Assembly (NCBI GenBank): GCA_028825335.1
Contig: JAPKAI010000002.1
Coordinates: 1 to 64,000, forward strand
Origin: Gammaproteobacteria bacterium
GTDB taxonomy: Bacteria; Pseudomonadota; Gammaproteobacteria; Pseudomonadales; Pseudohongiellaceae
Direction of reading: 5' to 3'
Length of the DNA: 64,000 nt
In this document: positions 55,737 to 64,000 of the stretch, piece by piece
Layout of the letters: each line of letters starts with the position of its first letter
Numbering within the stretch: position 1 is the stretch's first letter
Position numbers and translations under genes: made by a program
Notes under the pieces: generated by a model
What the model was told of the DNA's origin: nothing
Databases searched by the model: none
What the model saw: only the letters and a program-made list of their open reading frames with translations

Positions 55737-56736
55737 TGGCCTGCAGGGAATCTTTGCTGTTCAGTGTGGATACAGAACTTCGATCGAACTCATCGTAAGC
55801 TTCTACAATCCTTTGCACGAGGCGATGGCGCACGACATCTGTTGCTTCGAAATAAGTGAAGCCGATTTCGTTGATGCCTGCTAGCACTTTGCTCACGTGT
55901 ATCAAGCCGGAACGCGTTCCCTTAGGGAGATCTATTTGCGTAACATCGCCGGTTATTACCGCAGTGGAACCAAACCCAATGCGGGTTAGGAACATCTTCA
56001 TCTGCGAGCAGGTGGTGTTTTGGCTCTCATCCAAAATGATGAATGAATTATTCAGTGTTCTGCCGCGCATATAGGCCAGCGGAGCGACCTCAATGACATT
56101 CTTCTCTATGAGCCTCGAGACCTTTTCGAATCCAAGCATTTCGTAGAGCGCATCGTAGAGAGGGCGCAGATACGGATCGATTTTTTGTGCCAAGTCTCCG
56201 GGTAGAAAACCTAATTTCTCTCCCGCTTCCACGGCAGGGCGAACCAGTAGCACGCGACTTACTTCTTCTTTGAGTAGCGCTTCGACTGCGCAGGCGACGG
56301 CGAGGTAAGTCTTTCCAGTGCCCGCCGGGCCGATGCCAAAGTTGATGTCATGCTGATGGATGCTATGCACGTAGTCGCACTGATGTTTCCCGCGCGGTTT
56401 TACCGAAGACTTTGGTGTCTTGATAAGCAACTGCTCGAACTCATTGCCGTTTTCGCCGGGCTGCGAGGGAAGTGTTTCCTGAAGAGCTAGATACACCAAA
56501 TTTGGGCTCAACAAATCGCCTTGCGACGTTGTCTGATAAAGAGTCTCAAGTACATATCCGCCGTCAGCGGTGGCTAATTCACTGCCCGAGATTTGAAAAA
56601 TATTGCCACGCTGCTGGATGCTAAGTGAAAGATGGCTCTCTATTTGTTGTATGTGTTCATTCAGGCGCCCGCATAGGTTGGATAGTCGCTGGGCGTTGTC
56701 TGGCAGTAGAGTCAAACTGAAGGTGTGAGTTGTCAT
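55720..56736 (-). CDS. ybeZ: PhoH-like ATPase YbeZ
   Basis: This 338-residue protein has a PhoH-type NTPase with Walker A GPAGTGKTYLAVA and Walker B FIILDESQNTT, preceded by an N-terminal alpha-beta (KH-like) region. YbeZ partners YbeY in RNA processing and may act as an RNA helicase. It lies between miaB and ybeY, as in many gammaproteobacteria. Confidence 0.94.
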   Translation of the reverse strand: MTTHTFSLTLLPDNAQRLSNLCGRLNEHIQQIESHLSLSIQQRGNIFQISGSELATADGGYVLETLYQTTSQGDLLSPNLVYLALQETLPSQPGENGNEFEQLLIKTPKSSVKPRGKHQCDYVHSIHQHDINFGIGPAGTGKTYLAVACAVEALLKEEVSRVLLVRPAVEAGEKLGFLPGDLAQKIDPYLRPLYDALYEMLGFEKVSRLIEKNVIEVAPLAYMRGRTLNNSFIILDESQNTTCSQMKMFLTRIGFGSTAVITGDVTQIDLPKGTRSGLIHVSKVLAGINEIGFTYFEATDVVRHRLVQRIVEAYDEFDRSSVSTLNSKDSLQANERDS

Positions 56737-56809
56737 GCAGTTGAAGCTTACCTCAAAGGAATAAGAGTGATGAATTCAGTATAGCAAGCAATTGCTCTAT
56801 CACAAGATT

Positions 56810-58183
56810 CTAAATGGTGCCGAGCAGAGAGTTTGGTAGTGCATCGGTAATTGTGCAGTTAGTAAAATTGCCAATGAGCGAGGCATGGTCGCACTTGAAG
56901 TTTACTACTCTGTTATTTTCGGTCCGGCCTTGTAGGTCACCAGTATGCTTTTTAGAGTGACCGGTAACCAAGATTCGTTGCTCGCTGCCTACCATACCGG
57001 CACTGATCGCACTCGCCTGCTGAACGATCTGGGATTGCAAGGTCGCTAGGCGATGTTTCTTTTCCTGAGCAGGAACTAGGTCGACTAGATCAGCTGCAGG
57101 CGTTCCCGGTCTAGCGCTATAGATAAAACTGAACGAAGTATCGAAGCCTATTTCGATTATTAGCTTCATTGTGTCCTCGAAATCGGCGTTAGTCTCTCCG
57201 GGAAAACCCACGATAAAATCAGACGAGAGGCTGATGTTCGGTCGAATAGCGCGAATCCTCCTGATGATCGACTTATATTCGAGTGCTGTGTGTCCGCGTT
57301 TCATGGCAGCCAAGATTCGATCTGAGCCACTCTGTACGGGGAGGTGTAGATGATCTGCCAGTTCGGGAATCTGTCCGTAGACTTCGATCAGGGAGCTCGA
57401 GAATTCAATCGGGTGGGATGTAGTAAAGCGAATTCGGTCTATGCCTTCTATGCTGGAGATGTACTGAATTAAAGTGGCTAAGTCCACAATGCTGCCCTCG
57501 TGGCTCAAGCCGCGATAGGCATTTGCATTCTGACCGAGGAGATTGATTTCCCGAACGCCTTGCTCTGCTAGATGGACCGCCTCTGCTAGCACATCATCTA
57601 ACGGCCGGCTGACTTCTTCTCCGCGCGTATAGGGAACAACGCAGAAGCTGCAATACTTGCTGCAGCCTTCCATGATCGTTAGAAATGCCTGGCATGAGGT
57701 GGCATCGGGCTGTGGCAGGTGGTCGAATTTCTCGATCTCAGGGAAGCTAACATCCACTACTGGTTTTCCATTACCGCTCGCATCCAGCATCGCGGGTAGC
57801 TTGTGCAGGGTCTGTGGACCAAAGACAACATCGACATAAGGTGCCCGTTTACCGATGGCAGCTCCTTCCTGGCTTGCTACGCAGCCACCGACGGCTATTT
57901 TCAGATGAGGTTTCGCTTCCTTCAGCCTGCGCCATCGACCCAGTTGATGGAAAACCTTCTCTTGTGCCTTTTCGCGGATGGAGCAGGTGTTAAGCAGCAG
58001 TAAATCGGCATCTGCGGGATCATCAACGAGTTCCGCTCCCTGTGTTTCCTTTAAGAGGTCCAGCATACGATTCGAGTCATATTCGTTCATCTGGCAGCCG
58101 TGAGTCTTAATGAAGACCTTCTTGGTCTGAATTGTGGGGCTGTCCGTTATTTCCGGCTGAATTTCACTCTGTTCAGGTTTCAC
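56810..58183 (-). CDS. miaB: tRNA-2-methylthio-N6-isopentenyladenosine synthase MiaB
   Basis: MiaB adds methylthio to i6A37 of tRNAs reading UNN codons. The 457-residue protein has the auxiliary-cluster domain ([37 protein letters not shown]), the radical-SAM CSKYCSFC motif, and a C-terminal TRAM domain (about 385-450). It heads the minus-strand run miaB-ybeZ-ybeY-corC. Confidence 0.96.
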   Translation of the reverse strand: MKPEQSEIQPEITDSPTIQTKKVFIKTHGCQMNEYDSNRMLDLLKETQGAELVDDPADADLLLLNTCSIREKAQEKVFHQLGRWRRLKEAKPHLKIAVGGCVASQEGAAIGKRAPYVDVVFGPQTLHKLPAMLDASGNGKPVVDVSFPEIEKFDHLPQPDATSCQAFLTIMEGCSKYCSFCVVPYTRGEEVSRPLDDVLAEAVHLAEQGVREINLLGQNANAYRGLSHEGSIVDLATLIQYISSIEGIDRIRFTTSHPIEFSSSLIEVYGQIPELADHLHLPVQSGSDRILAAMKRGHTALEYKSIIRRIRAIRPNISLSSDFIVGFPGETNADFEDTMKLIIEIGFDTSFSFIYSARPGTPAADLVDLVPAQEKKHRLATLQSQIVQQASAISAGMVGSEQRILVTGHSKKHTGDLQGRTENNRVVNFKCDHASLIGNFTNCTITDALPNSLLGTI

Positions 58184-58413
58184 AGTATTTCCGTGCAGTG
58201 GGCTATTTTCAAATGGGGGCGAATTATAACAGCAAAAATCAGCAGTACTTAACTACGAATTAACGCATAATGACTTGAAATTTGGGCTTCTAGCCTGATA
58301 TTAGGTCTACTTGCTCAAACATGCCCCTATGCAAACACTGTGGGCGCTTGAAGATGGTGCCTCAGGTTCCGTTGGCCGCCGCAGTATACAGACAGTATAA
58401 GAGATTGAACTAC

Positions 58414-58749
58414 ATGGGAAATTCCTCGGAAATATACAAGATAACCTTCCTTAACAAGGGCAAGGTCTACGAAGTATTCGTAAAACAGGTCTATCAGAGT
58501 GATCTGTACGGATTTGTCGAGATTGAAGACTATGTTTTCGATGAGCGTTCGCAGGTTGTTGTGGACCCATCTGAAGAGAAGCTGAAGGCTGAGTTCAATG
58601 GCGTGAAGAGAAGCTTCATTCCCATTCAGGCAATCATTCGAATCGATGAGGTCGAGAAGAGTGGTGTTAGTAAGATATCCAGCGGCGATAATGTGTCCCC
58701 GTTCCCCGTATCCATCGTGGGCAGTAAGGTAGATCGAAAAGATTCTTGA
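58414..58749 (+). CDS. DUF1820 family protein
   Basis: From the ATG at 58414 this 111-residue protein matches DUF1820 throughout: IYKITFLNKGKVYEVF, VYQSDLYGFVEIED, VVDPSEEKLKAEF and KRSFIPIQAIIRIDEVEK. The 31 codons before it in the ORF look unrelated. The family is conserved across gammaproteobacteria and uncharacterised. It is divergent from miaB and lies 60 bp upstream of srkA. Confidence 0.88.
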   Translation: MGNSSEIYKITFLNKGKVYEVFVKQVYQSDLYGFVEIEDYVFDERSQVVVDPSEEKLKAEFNGVKRSFIPIQAIIRIDEVEKSGVSKISSGDNVSPFPVSIVGSKVDRKDS

Positions 58750-58779
58750 AACTAACTCGTCGACTTGCGCAGCCCTCTC

Positions 58780-58813
58780 CCATCTACTCAGACAGTAGTA
58801 TCTGAGTAGATGG
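58780..58813 (+). promoter_or_regulatory. Perfect 13-bp hairpin containing the srkA start codon
   Basis: CCATCTACTCAGA pairs fully with TCTGAGTAGATGG around an 8-base loop. The srkA ATG (58810-58812) lies inside the right arm, and no SD is visible outside it. In mRNA this would occlude initiation until opened. It could also act as a terminator for DUF1820, but there is no T-tract. Confidence 0.7.
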
Positions 58814-59799
58814 AATCCTCTAGCCACCCCTATGCTGAGTTATCTCCAGTTGCCGTCTTGGAAGCTGTTGAGAGCCTTGGCTTTGAGACCGATGCGCGTA
58901 TGTTTCCGCTTAACAGCTATGAGAACCGTGTCTATCAGGTCGGGCTCGTTGGCAAGCCTTCAATAATCGTCAAGTTTTATCGCCCCGAGCGATGGACGAC
59001 ACAGCAGATACTCGAAGAGCACAGTTATACTCAGGAGCTGGTCGATCTAGAAATCCCAGTCGTGCCTCCGATTGACTTCAGCCACGGCGGAACGCTTCAA
59101 GTATTCAATAATTTTCGCTTCTCGGTATTCGAGCAATTTTTAGGACGTCCACCCGAGTTAGATAATTTAGACAATCTGTTAGTTATGGGGCGCTTTGTCG
59201 GTCGCATCCATGCGGTCGGCGCGCTGCATGAATTTAAGCATCGGATAGAACTTACTGCGCAGCGCTTCTCAGTGCAAAGTAGACAGTTTCTTCTAGAGAA
59301 TGATTTTCTTTCCCGCGATATGCGCCCGGCCTACGAAACTCTCTCTCAAGATCTGGTCGATAAGATTCAGGAGCGCTTCGCAGCGCACGGTGAAGTGCAA
59401 AAACTACGCATTCATGGAGACTGTCATCCGGGAAACGTTTTGTGGAAAGACGAGACTCCCAACTTTGTTGATTTCGATGACACCATGACCGGGCCTGCGA
59501 TCCAGGATCTATGGATGATGTTGTCCGGCGATCGTAATCAACGACAGGCGCAATTGTTAGAGCTGGTAGAAGGCTATAACGAGTTTCATAATTTCAGGGC
59601 GTCGGAATTGGAGTTAGTGGAAGCTATGCGCACGATGCGGTTGATGAACTACGCCGCCTGGTTAGCGCGTCGTTGGGAGGACCCCGCATTTCCGAAGAGC
59701 TTTCCCTGGTTTAATACCGAACGCTATTGGGCGGAGCACATAACGGAGCTGCGTGAGCAACTTTTCCTGCTAGATGAGCCAGCCTTGCGCCTCGTCTAA
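58810..59799 (+). CDS. srkA: Stress response kinase A (SrkA/RdoA)
   Basis: SrkA is a Ser/Thr protein kinase of the choline-kinase fold, linked in E. coli to survival of envelope and MazF-type stress. The 329-residue protein shows LNSYENRVYQVG, the lysine segment IIVKFYRPERWT, the catalytic loop RIHGDCHPGNVLW, and VDFDDTMTGPAIQDLWM for metal. The start matches the E. coli N-terminus well even though it sits in a hairpin. Its stop overlaps apbE, on the other strand, by four bases. Confidence 0.94.
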   Translation: MESSSHPYAELSPVAVLEAVESLGFETDARMFPLNSYENRVYQVGLVGKPSIIVKFYRPERWTTQQILEEHSYTQELVDLEIPVVPPIDFSHGGTLQVFNNFRFSVFEQFLGRPPELDNLDNLLVMGRFVGRIHAVGALHEFKHRIELTAQRFSVQSRQFLLENDFLSRDMRPAYETLSQDLVDKIQERFAAHGEVQKLRIHGDCHPGNVLWKDETPNFVDFDDTMTGPAIQDLWMMLSGDRNQRQAQLLELVEGYNEFHNFRASELELVEAMRTMRLMNYAAWLARRWEDPAFPKSFPWFNTERYWAEHITELREQLFLLDEPALRLV

Positions 59800-60707
59800 T
59801 TCTTAGAATTTAGACCAGCACTTCCAATCTTTTCCTCACTATCCATGTAGACGCACGCAAGCCCCGAGTCCTCCAGCCAGGCTTTTGCCTCAGACTCGTC
59901 CTTGAGCATTGCTATCGTTGCTGCCGAGCCAGCGACGCTACATAAATTTGCAGCAATACTTACGGCACGTAAGCCATTAGAAGGCCAGCCCGTCATTGGG
60001 TTTAGAATGTGACTGTAACGTTTCCCTTCATGCATGAAAAAGCGCTCATAATCCCCGCTGCTGGCGAGGCCACCATCATTGAGCTCGATCTTGGCCATGA
60101 CGCCACTTTCAGATACCGGGCTAGAGATACCTACAGCCCAGGGTTTATTGCCAGGCTGCGATCCGATGACACTGAAATCGCCGCCTAAGTTCACCAGGCC
60201 ATGTTCGACGCCTAAGCTGCGCGCCAGGCGAGCGACGGAATCGGCTGCATACTCTTTAACGATGCCTCCGAAGTCTATCTGCATATCTCGTGGTAGGTGA
60301 ATGTGGGAATCTTTGCAGGATAATTTGTTAAGACCAACATGAGCACGCGCTACGTCTATCTGCGCCTGACTCGGAACGAGCGCCTTCTTGAAATCCCAAA
60401 TTTTATTTAGCGCGCCAGCCGTAATATCAAACAAGCCATCGCTCTGTTCAAAGCAGTTGAGGGCATGGTCAAACAGTGATTGAGTTTCGTCATCGATAGC
60501 TAAACCAAGTTTATTTCCCGCAGAGGAATTTATCTCGGTCAGAAAACTATCTTCACGAAAGCGTGAGTATTTTTTCTCCAAGCGCGCAACTTCTTCGGCA
60601 AGTTGATTGACGACATTCTTAACACGGATGCGCGATTCATCGAATAGTTGAATCTCGCAAAAACTTCCCATGGCCTTGAATGAGAAGTGCTTTGGCGTCG
60701 GATTCAT
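59796..60707 (-). CDS. apbE: ApbE-type FAD:protein FMN transferase
   Basis: ApbE enzymes attach FMN through a phosphoester to Thr or Ser of target proteins. The 303-residue protein has the FAD/Mg region IDFGGIVKEYAADSVAR, GLVNLGGDFSVIG and HILNPMTGWP. The usual KG dipeptide reads KE here. It begins directly with the fold (HFSFKAMGSFCEIQLF) and lacks the signal or lipobox seen in most ApbE, so it appears cytoplasmic. It is the last gene of the TlpA-DUF4266-DUF3570-apbE cluster, which contains no obvious FMN-acceptor motif. Confidence 0.88.
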   Translation of the reverse strand: MNPTPKHFSFKAMGSFCEIQLFDESRIRVKNVVNQLAEEVARLEKKYSRFREDSFLTEINSSAGNKLGLAIDDETQSLFDHALNCFEQSDGLFDITAGALNKIWDFKKALVPSQAQIDVARAHVGLNKLSCKDSHIHLPRDMQIDFGGIVKEYAADSVARLARSLGVEHGLVNLGGDFSVIGSQPGNKPWAVGISSPVSESGVMAKIELNDGGLASSGDYERFFMHEGKRYSHILNPMTGWPSNGLRAVSIAANLCSVAGSAATIAMLKDESEAKAWLEDSGLACVYMDSEEKIGSAGLNSKN

Positions 60708-60770
60708 AGTCGAATTTGAGATAGGTAGATGAGTCAGATAGAAATGTATGACGGATTATGCAGAAATCGC

Positions 60771-61928
60771 CTAAAACCGAAAATCGATGCCCAGTGATAT
60801 GCGGTTGTATTTGACTAGTGCTGTGCTTGGCAGTGAAACATCGTAGGCGGAATACTTGTCATTTGCTAAATAGCGTTCGGCAGTTAATGTGATCTTCCAA
60901 GAATTCATGTCTGCAATTACGGAAAAGCCTCCGCTAACAGCGCCGAAGGCTGAGAGGCGGTAGTCGCTAGATTGATACTCGCTAATGGGGTTAAGGAAGT
61001 CATCGACGTTGGTAAAAAATTCTGCCGCAGATTGATTGTAGTAACGCAGCGTAGGAACTATCTGGAACGTGCGCCCGAGATTTTGGTGCCAAGATAAGTC
61101 GCTCGTGTGAGAGCTGATACCAAAATCGTCGTGGTAGTAACGGTAGTTAACATGCAGCGCGGCATTCGCGGAAACGAAGAATCTTCTGTAGGAATTGCTC
61201 CATGCTATCTGCGTTTTGTCATCCGGTCTGAAGTCTCTAAGCTTGTACGGGTCGCTTAGAAACCCCGATTGTTCTGTAAAGCTTAACGCTGATTGAAAGC
61301 TGGATACTTGATTAATAATTTGACTGACGGAAACGAAAAGTGAAGAGCTCTGCTTGTCATCCTCTTCGACACGATTGAAGAGCGCGGCATCGGTTGGAAA
61401 CACCTTATCCGATGAATAGCTGAGGCCTGCCGAGACTGTGGTGAGGTCGTTGTTGTAGTGCTTTTCTGTGTTGAAGCCGAAATAAATGGCGCGATAGTCA
61501 TCTTCTTCGGAGTAGCCAATGTTTCCGCCAAAGCTACCGTTCTCTAAATAGTAGCGACTCCCGATGCTGAGCTCCGTGCGTCGGTCGCTGATGCCGCTCG
61601 CGCCGCTTAAATTTACTATGGGCTCGCCATCTAGAGAGCGACTCGTGTACCAGGGTGATGCACCGCTGAGCGATTCGTAGTTCGCGTCGACATGCAAAGA
61701 CATATTACGACCGAGAGGAGAGACCAATTGAAACTGATGAACGTCGATGTCGTAGCGTTCTAGGTCTCCGAACGGCGTCTCTGAGCGAGAGAGGTCGTCC
61801 TCCTGATAGTTCGATAATTTATAAGAGATCGTGCTCTGCGTAGGCGGTGCATCTGCTAGAGCTATGCCAGGCAGTGCTAGAGCGGTAGTAGAAAGAGCTA
61901 TAATGTTGCGAGAGGCGCTGTCCTTCAT
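60771..61928 (-). CDS. DUF3570 outer-membrane beta-barrel protein
   Basis: This 385-residue protein has a signal peptide (cleavage near IALADA), and alternating beta strands run to the end. The C-terminal RISLGIDFRF closes with a Phe, as outer-membrane barrels do. It matches the DUF3570 family. It may be a porin-like channel or a docking site for the neighbouring lipoprotein. It lies between DUF4266 (14 bases upstream) and apbE. Confidence 0.88.
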   Translation of the reverse strand: MKDSASRNIIALSTTALALPGIALADAPPTQSTISYKLSNYQEDDLSRSETPFGDLERYDIDVHQFQLVSPLGRNMSLHVDANYESLSGASPWYTSRSLDGEPIVNLSGASGISDRRTELSIGSRYYLENGSFGGNIGYSEEDDYRAIYFGFNTEKHYNNDLTTVSAGLSYSSDKVFPTDAALFNRVEEDDKQSSSLFVSVSQIINQVSSFQSALSFTEQSGFLSDPYKLRDFRPDDKTQIAWSNSYRRFFVSANAALHVNYRYYHDDFGISSHTSDLSWHQNLGRTFQIVPTLRYYNQSAAEFFTNVDDFLNPISEYQSSDYRLSAFGAVSGGFSVIADMNSWKITLTAERYLANDKYSAYDVSLPSTALVKYNRISLGIDFRF

Positions 61929-61942
61929 ATTATGTCCGGCTG

Positions 61943-62161
61943 CTAGTTACAGCCGCAGCCGCCACCTGCCGCGTTGTTGCCTCCGGAGGAGGCTTCTTTG
62001 CTAAAGAAGATGTGATCATTGAGGGAGCTTTCCAATGCGTCGGGAGCCCATGCCATTTCCTCTCTAGCGAGATAGCCGCGCTCCCAAGCCCGCACGTCGG
62101 CGCAAGAGATCAGCATAAGGCTGCAAATCGACATAAGTAGGGTGGTTCGGAACTGTCGCAT
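61943..62161 (-). CDS. DUF4266 lipoprotein with Gly-Cys C-terminal tail
   Basis: This 72-residue protein has a lipobox (LISC at about 17-20), then CADVRAWERGYLAREEMAW, the DUF4266 core, then HIFFSKEASSGG and the tail GGGCGCN. The paired cysteines at the extreme C-terminus, on a flexible Gly/Asn linker, could bind metal or heme, form a disulfide or be modified. The thioredoxin-like TlpA next door may handle them. It is tightly packed with DUF3570. Confidence 0.87.
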   Translation of the reverse strand: MRQFRTTLLMSICSLMLISCADVRAWERGYLAREEMAWAPDALESSLNDHIFFSKEASSGGNNAAGGGCGCN

Positions 62162-62208
62162 TGGAGCTGCCTCCTCATTAAGCCTTCAGACAACTAGAGC
62201 TAGCTAGT

Positions 62209-62718
62209 CTAGTTGTCGCCTAGAGAATCTTGTATAGCTTCTTCAATCATTTCTATGTCGCCGGATCTAAAACCCATGTGCACAAGCGTAACCGTGCCAT
62301 CAGGATCAATCAGGTAAGACGTTGGCATTCCGATAACTTCGAACAGCTCGGCGGCTTCGCCATCGGGGTCTGCTGGTATCAAGAAATCCAGAGGCGTATC
62401 GAGTAAGAAGTCCAAGCCGTCTTCGATTGGATTGTCTACGTTGATAGCGACAATCTCCAAGCCTTGATCTTTGTATTTGTGATAGATGTCATTATAAAGG
62501 GGTAGCGAGCTAAGGCAGGGCGCGCACCAGGAGGCCCAGAAGTCTACATAGACGGTCTTCCCCTCGAGGCTCGCTGTGCTTATGGCTGGATGGTCGGCAT
62601 AGATAGAGGGTAGGTCGAAAATGGGTGCTTGATCGCCTTCCTCCACGCCCCAGGCAGATGTGCTAACTGCAGTAAGCGTCAACAGGGCTAGCATTTGTGA
62701 TTTCTGCTTGATGTTCAT
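62209..62718 (-). CDS. TlpA-like thioredoxin-fold protein, periplasmic
   Basis: I start at the ATG at 62718, which has GGAAGA upstream and opens a signal peptide (MNIKQKSQMLALLTLT..., cut near AWG); the ORF extends 21 codons further without support. The thioredoxin domain has WASWCAPCLSSLP with a CxxC site, the insert typical of TlpA/ResA proteins, and cis-Pro in GMPTSYLIDP. It probably reduces disulfides of neighbours in the periplasm. It is the first gene of the cluster. Confidence 0.88.
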   Translation of the reverse strand: MNIKQKSQMLALLTLTAVSTSAWGVEEGDQAPIFDLPSIYADHPAISTASLEGKTVYVDFWASWCAPCLSSLPLYNDIYHKYKDQGLEIVAINVDNPIEDGLDFLLDTPLDFLIPADPDGEAAELFEVIGMPTSYLIDPDGTVTLVHMGFRSGDIEMIEEAIQDSLGDN

Positions 62719-62936
62719 GTCGTTTTCTTCCGATATCCTTTGAGCTAGTGAGTTGTATGGGTCTTTAGTTCTTGGGCCCAAGGGTCTTGGGTAGGTAATT
62801 CTGCCAGAATCTCATTGTTTGCGATAGCTACGGCACAGATAAACTCATATACATCACACTTTATTACAGCCGAAGTGGTTTAGCTCTATAGTCTATAACG
62901 TGTTAGCGCTTAATCGTATACGGGAATAGCGAGCAG

Positions 62937-64000
62937 CTAGATCAGTTGTAGGTGTGGTTGCGCCAGATCACGCAGTAGATTTTGCCAGCGTTGTTTCTGC
63001 TCCTTCAGCCGATATTGAACTTCCTTATAGCTATGCTTCAGCTGAAGTTGATCAAGAGAATTGAGGCTTTGCTGCAATTGTTTGCCTTTAGCCTCGTACC
63101 AGGCCTGTCTGTGTTCGCTCCAAAGTTCCAGAGTCTGTAGGAGTTGCTCGTATTCAGTTTCCAGCCGAAGCCGCCAGTTCTCCGGAATATCGAAACGCTC
63201 ACATTTCTCAGTCGCTTTCAGGTATTGAAGCTCGAGGCGGGCTTTCTCGATCTGTGCAGGATTGCAACGTTTAAGATCGCGAGTTAAACCGGCGAAAGAT
63301 AGAAGACTTATCATCCACTTCGTTGGGTCGAAGTGCCACCAGCGAATACCGTTTCTATAGTCCCACTGAAAAGTGTGATGATAATTATGATAGCCCTCAC
63401 CATAGGTAATAAATGCCAAGATTGGATTGTCTTTAGCTGAGCTATTCTCGCTGTAGGGTTGTTGACCCCACATATGTGCTATGGAGTTTATTAGATAAGT
63501 AATATGCTGGCTCAAGACTAAACGAAGCAGGCCACCTAGTAATAAGCCTGCGATAATATCTCCGTGAATAAATCCTAGAAATGCAGGTAGGCCAATATTC
63601 ATTACCAAGAGAAGGGTTAAGTAGTATTTCTTTTGCCAAACTATAACGGGGTCTTTCATTAAATCTTTAACATTCGAATAGTCCTCTGCGCCACTTTTGT
63701 AGTCACGCAGGATCCATCCGATATGAGAAAACCAAAATCCACGATCGGCTGAATAAGGATCCTTATCGTTGTTGTCTACGAATTGATGATGGCGGCGATG
63801 CCCCGATGCCCAAGTTAAGATGTCGTTCTGCAGTGCGCAGGCCCCTCCGAGGGCAAATATGATCCGAATCAAAGGGTGTGCCTTATAGGCCTTATGTGAC
63901 CACAGGCGGTGATACCCGGCAGTTATGGACATGCCACAAAAACCCATCAGGAGTACGAATACCATCCACTCATAGAGATCGTAGCCGTAAAAATAGCCGT
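62937..64000 (-). CDS. Acyl-CoA desaturase (delta-9), N-terminus beyond window
   Basis: This membrane di-iron desaturase introduces cis double bonds in saturated fatty acyl groups. The His boxes are HRLWSH, HRRHH (GHRRHHQF) and HNYHH (EGYHNYHHTF). The reading frame stays open through the right edge (GYDLYEW precedes the first in-window Met), so the gene is truncated by the window; about 30-50 residues are missing compared with the usual length. The C-terminal 90 residues are a helical, Gln/Leu-rich extension that may form a coiled coil. Confidence 0.88.
   Translation of the reverse strand, partial: GYFYGYDLYEWMVFVLLMGFCGMSITAGYHRLWSHKAYKAHPLIRIIFALGGACALQNDILTWASGHRRHHQFVDNNDKDPYSADRGFWFSHIGWILRDYKSGAEDYSNVKDLMKDPVIVWQKKYYLTLLLVMNIGLPAFLGFIHGDIIAGLLLGGLLRLVLSQHITYLINSIAHMWGQQPYSENSSAKDNPILAFITYGEGYHNYHHTFQWDYRNGIRWWHFDPTKWMISLLSFAGLTRDLKRCNPAQIEKARLELQYLKATEKCERFDIPENWRLRLETEYEQLLQTLELWSEHRQAWYEAKGKQLQQSLNSLDQLQLKHSYKEVQYRLKEQKQRWQNLLRDLAQPHLQLI

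Noticed and set aside
1-64000. CRISPR arrays, prophage, transposons, rRNA operons
   Set aside because: I found no regularly spaced short repeats, no phage or transposase proteins in the ORF track, and no rRNA-like sequence.

Overview
The window reads as chromosomal DNA of a Gram-negative gammaproteobacterium. The evidence is an outer-membrane LPS assembly gene (lptE), the gene order proA-nadD-rsfS-rlmH-mrdA-rodA-rlpA-dacA-ybeD-lipB-lipA, the order miaB-ybeZ-ybeY-corC-leuS-lptE-holA, a FabY-type ketoacyl synthase of the kind known from Pseudomonas, and GreB, SrkA, DUF1820 and DUF1244 proteins. Sodium-linked transporters (NhaC, an NSS symporter) and several secreted metalloproteases suggest a marine or brackish heterotroph. 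I cannot name a genus. I saw no rRNA or tRNA gene, CRISPR array, transposase or integrase.

Layout. 1-3.1 kb: accessory-looking DNA with a secreted HEXXH protein and a small membrane protein, separated by three copies of one intergenic repeat. 3.1-7.0 kb: an MFS exporter and a PEP-synthase-like dikinase split into two genes in inverted domain order, bracketed by a 15-bp direct repeat. 7.1-8.6 kb: a VWA protein with a membrane J-domain protein. 8.7-14.4 kb: crotonase, class I fumarase, a PLP aminotransferase and FabY. 14.7-17.3 kb: a metallo-beta-lactamase-fold protein, a VanY-like peptidase, an HPF/RaiA protein and DUF1244, ending in a good intrinsic terminator. 17.5-22.6 kb (minus): serA-serC, then dinB-greB-GlxA-type regulator. 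22.9-26.5 kb: MBL hydrolase, GIY-YIG and DUF523/DUF1722 genes in tight order, facing nhaC.

26.7-37.2 kb is a long forward housekeeping run: proline and NAD synthesis, ribosome silencing and methylation, the elongasome (PBP2, RodA), RlpA, PBP5 and lipoate synthesis. 37.3-50.1 kb holds mixed genes: a membrane protein, a sterol-desaturase-family hydroxylase, an M1 protease with DUF6702, YegD, a cyclophilin, an NSS transporter, a Tat-exported HAD, DUF2164 and an M3 peptidase. 50.1-58.2 kb (minus) is the other half of the classic housekeeping neighbourhood (holA, lptE, leuS, corC, ybeY, ybeZ, miaB), now facing the first half. 58.4-59.8 kb: DUF1820 and srkA, whose start codon lies inside a perfect 13-bp hairpin. 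59.8-62.7 kb (minus): TlpA, DUF4266, DUF3570 and ApbE, a compact envelope cluster of unknown function. The window ends inside an acyl-CoA desaturase gene.

The best candidates for undescribed biology are the ApbE/DUF3570/DUF4266/TlpA cluster with its Gly-Cys-tailed lipoprotein, the split and permuted dikinase with its exporter, the VWA/J-domain pair, the srkA start-codon hairpin and the three-copy repeat at the left edge. All functions are inferred from sequence motifs and recall of families; no search was run.
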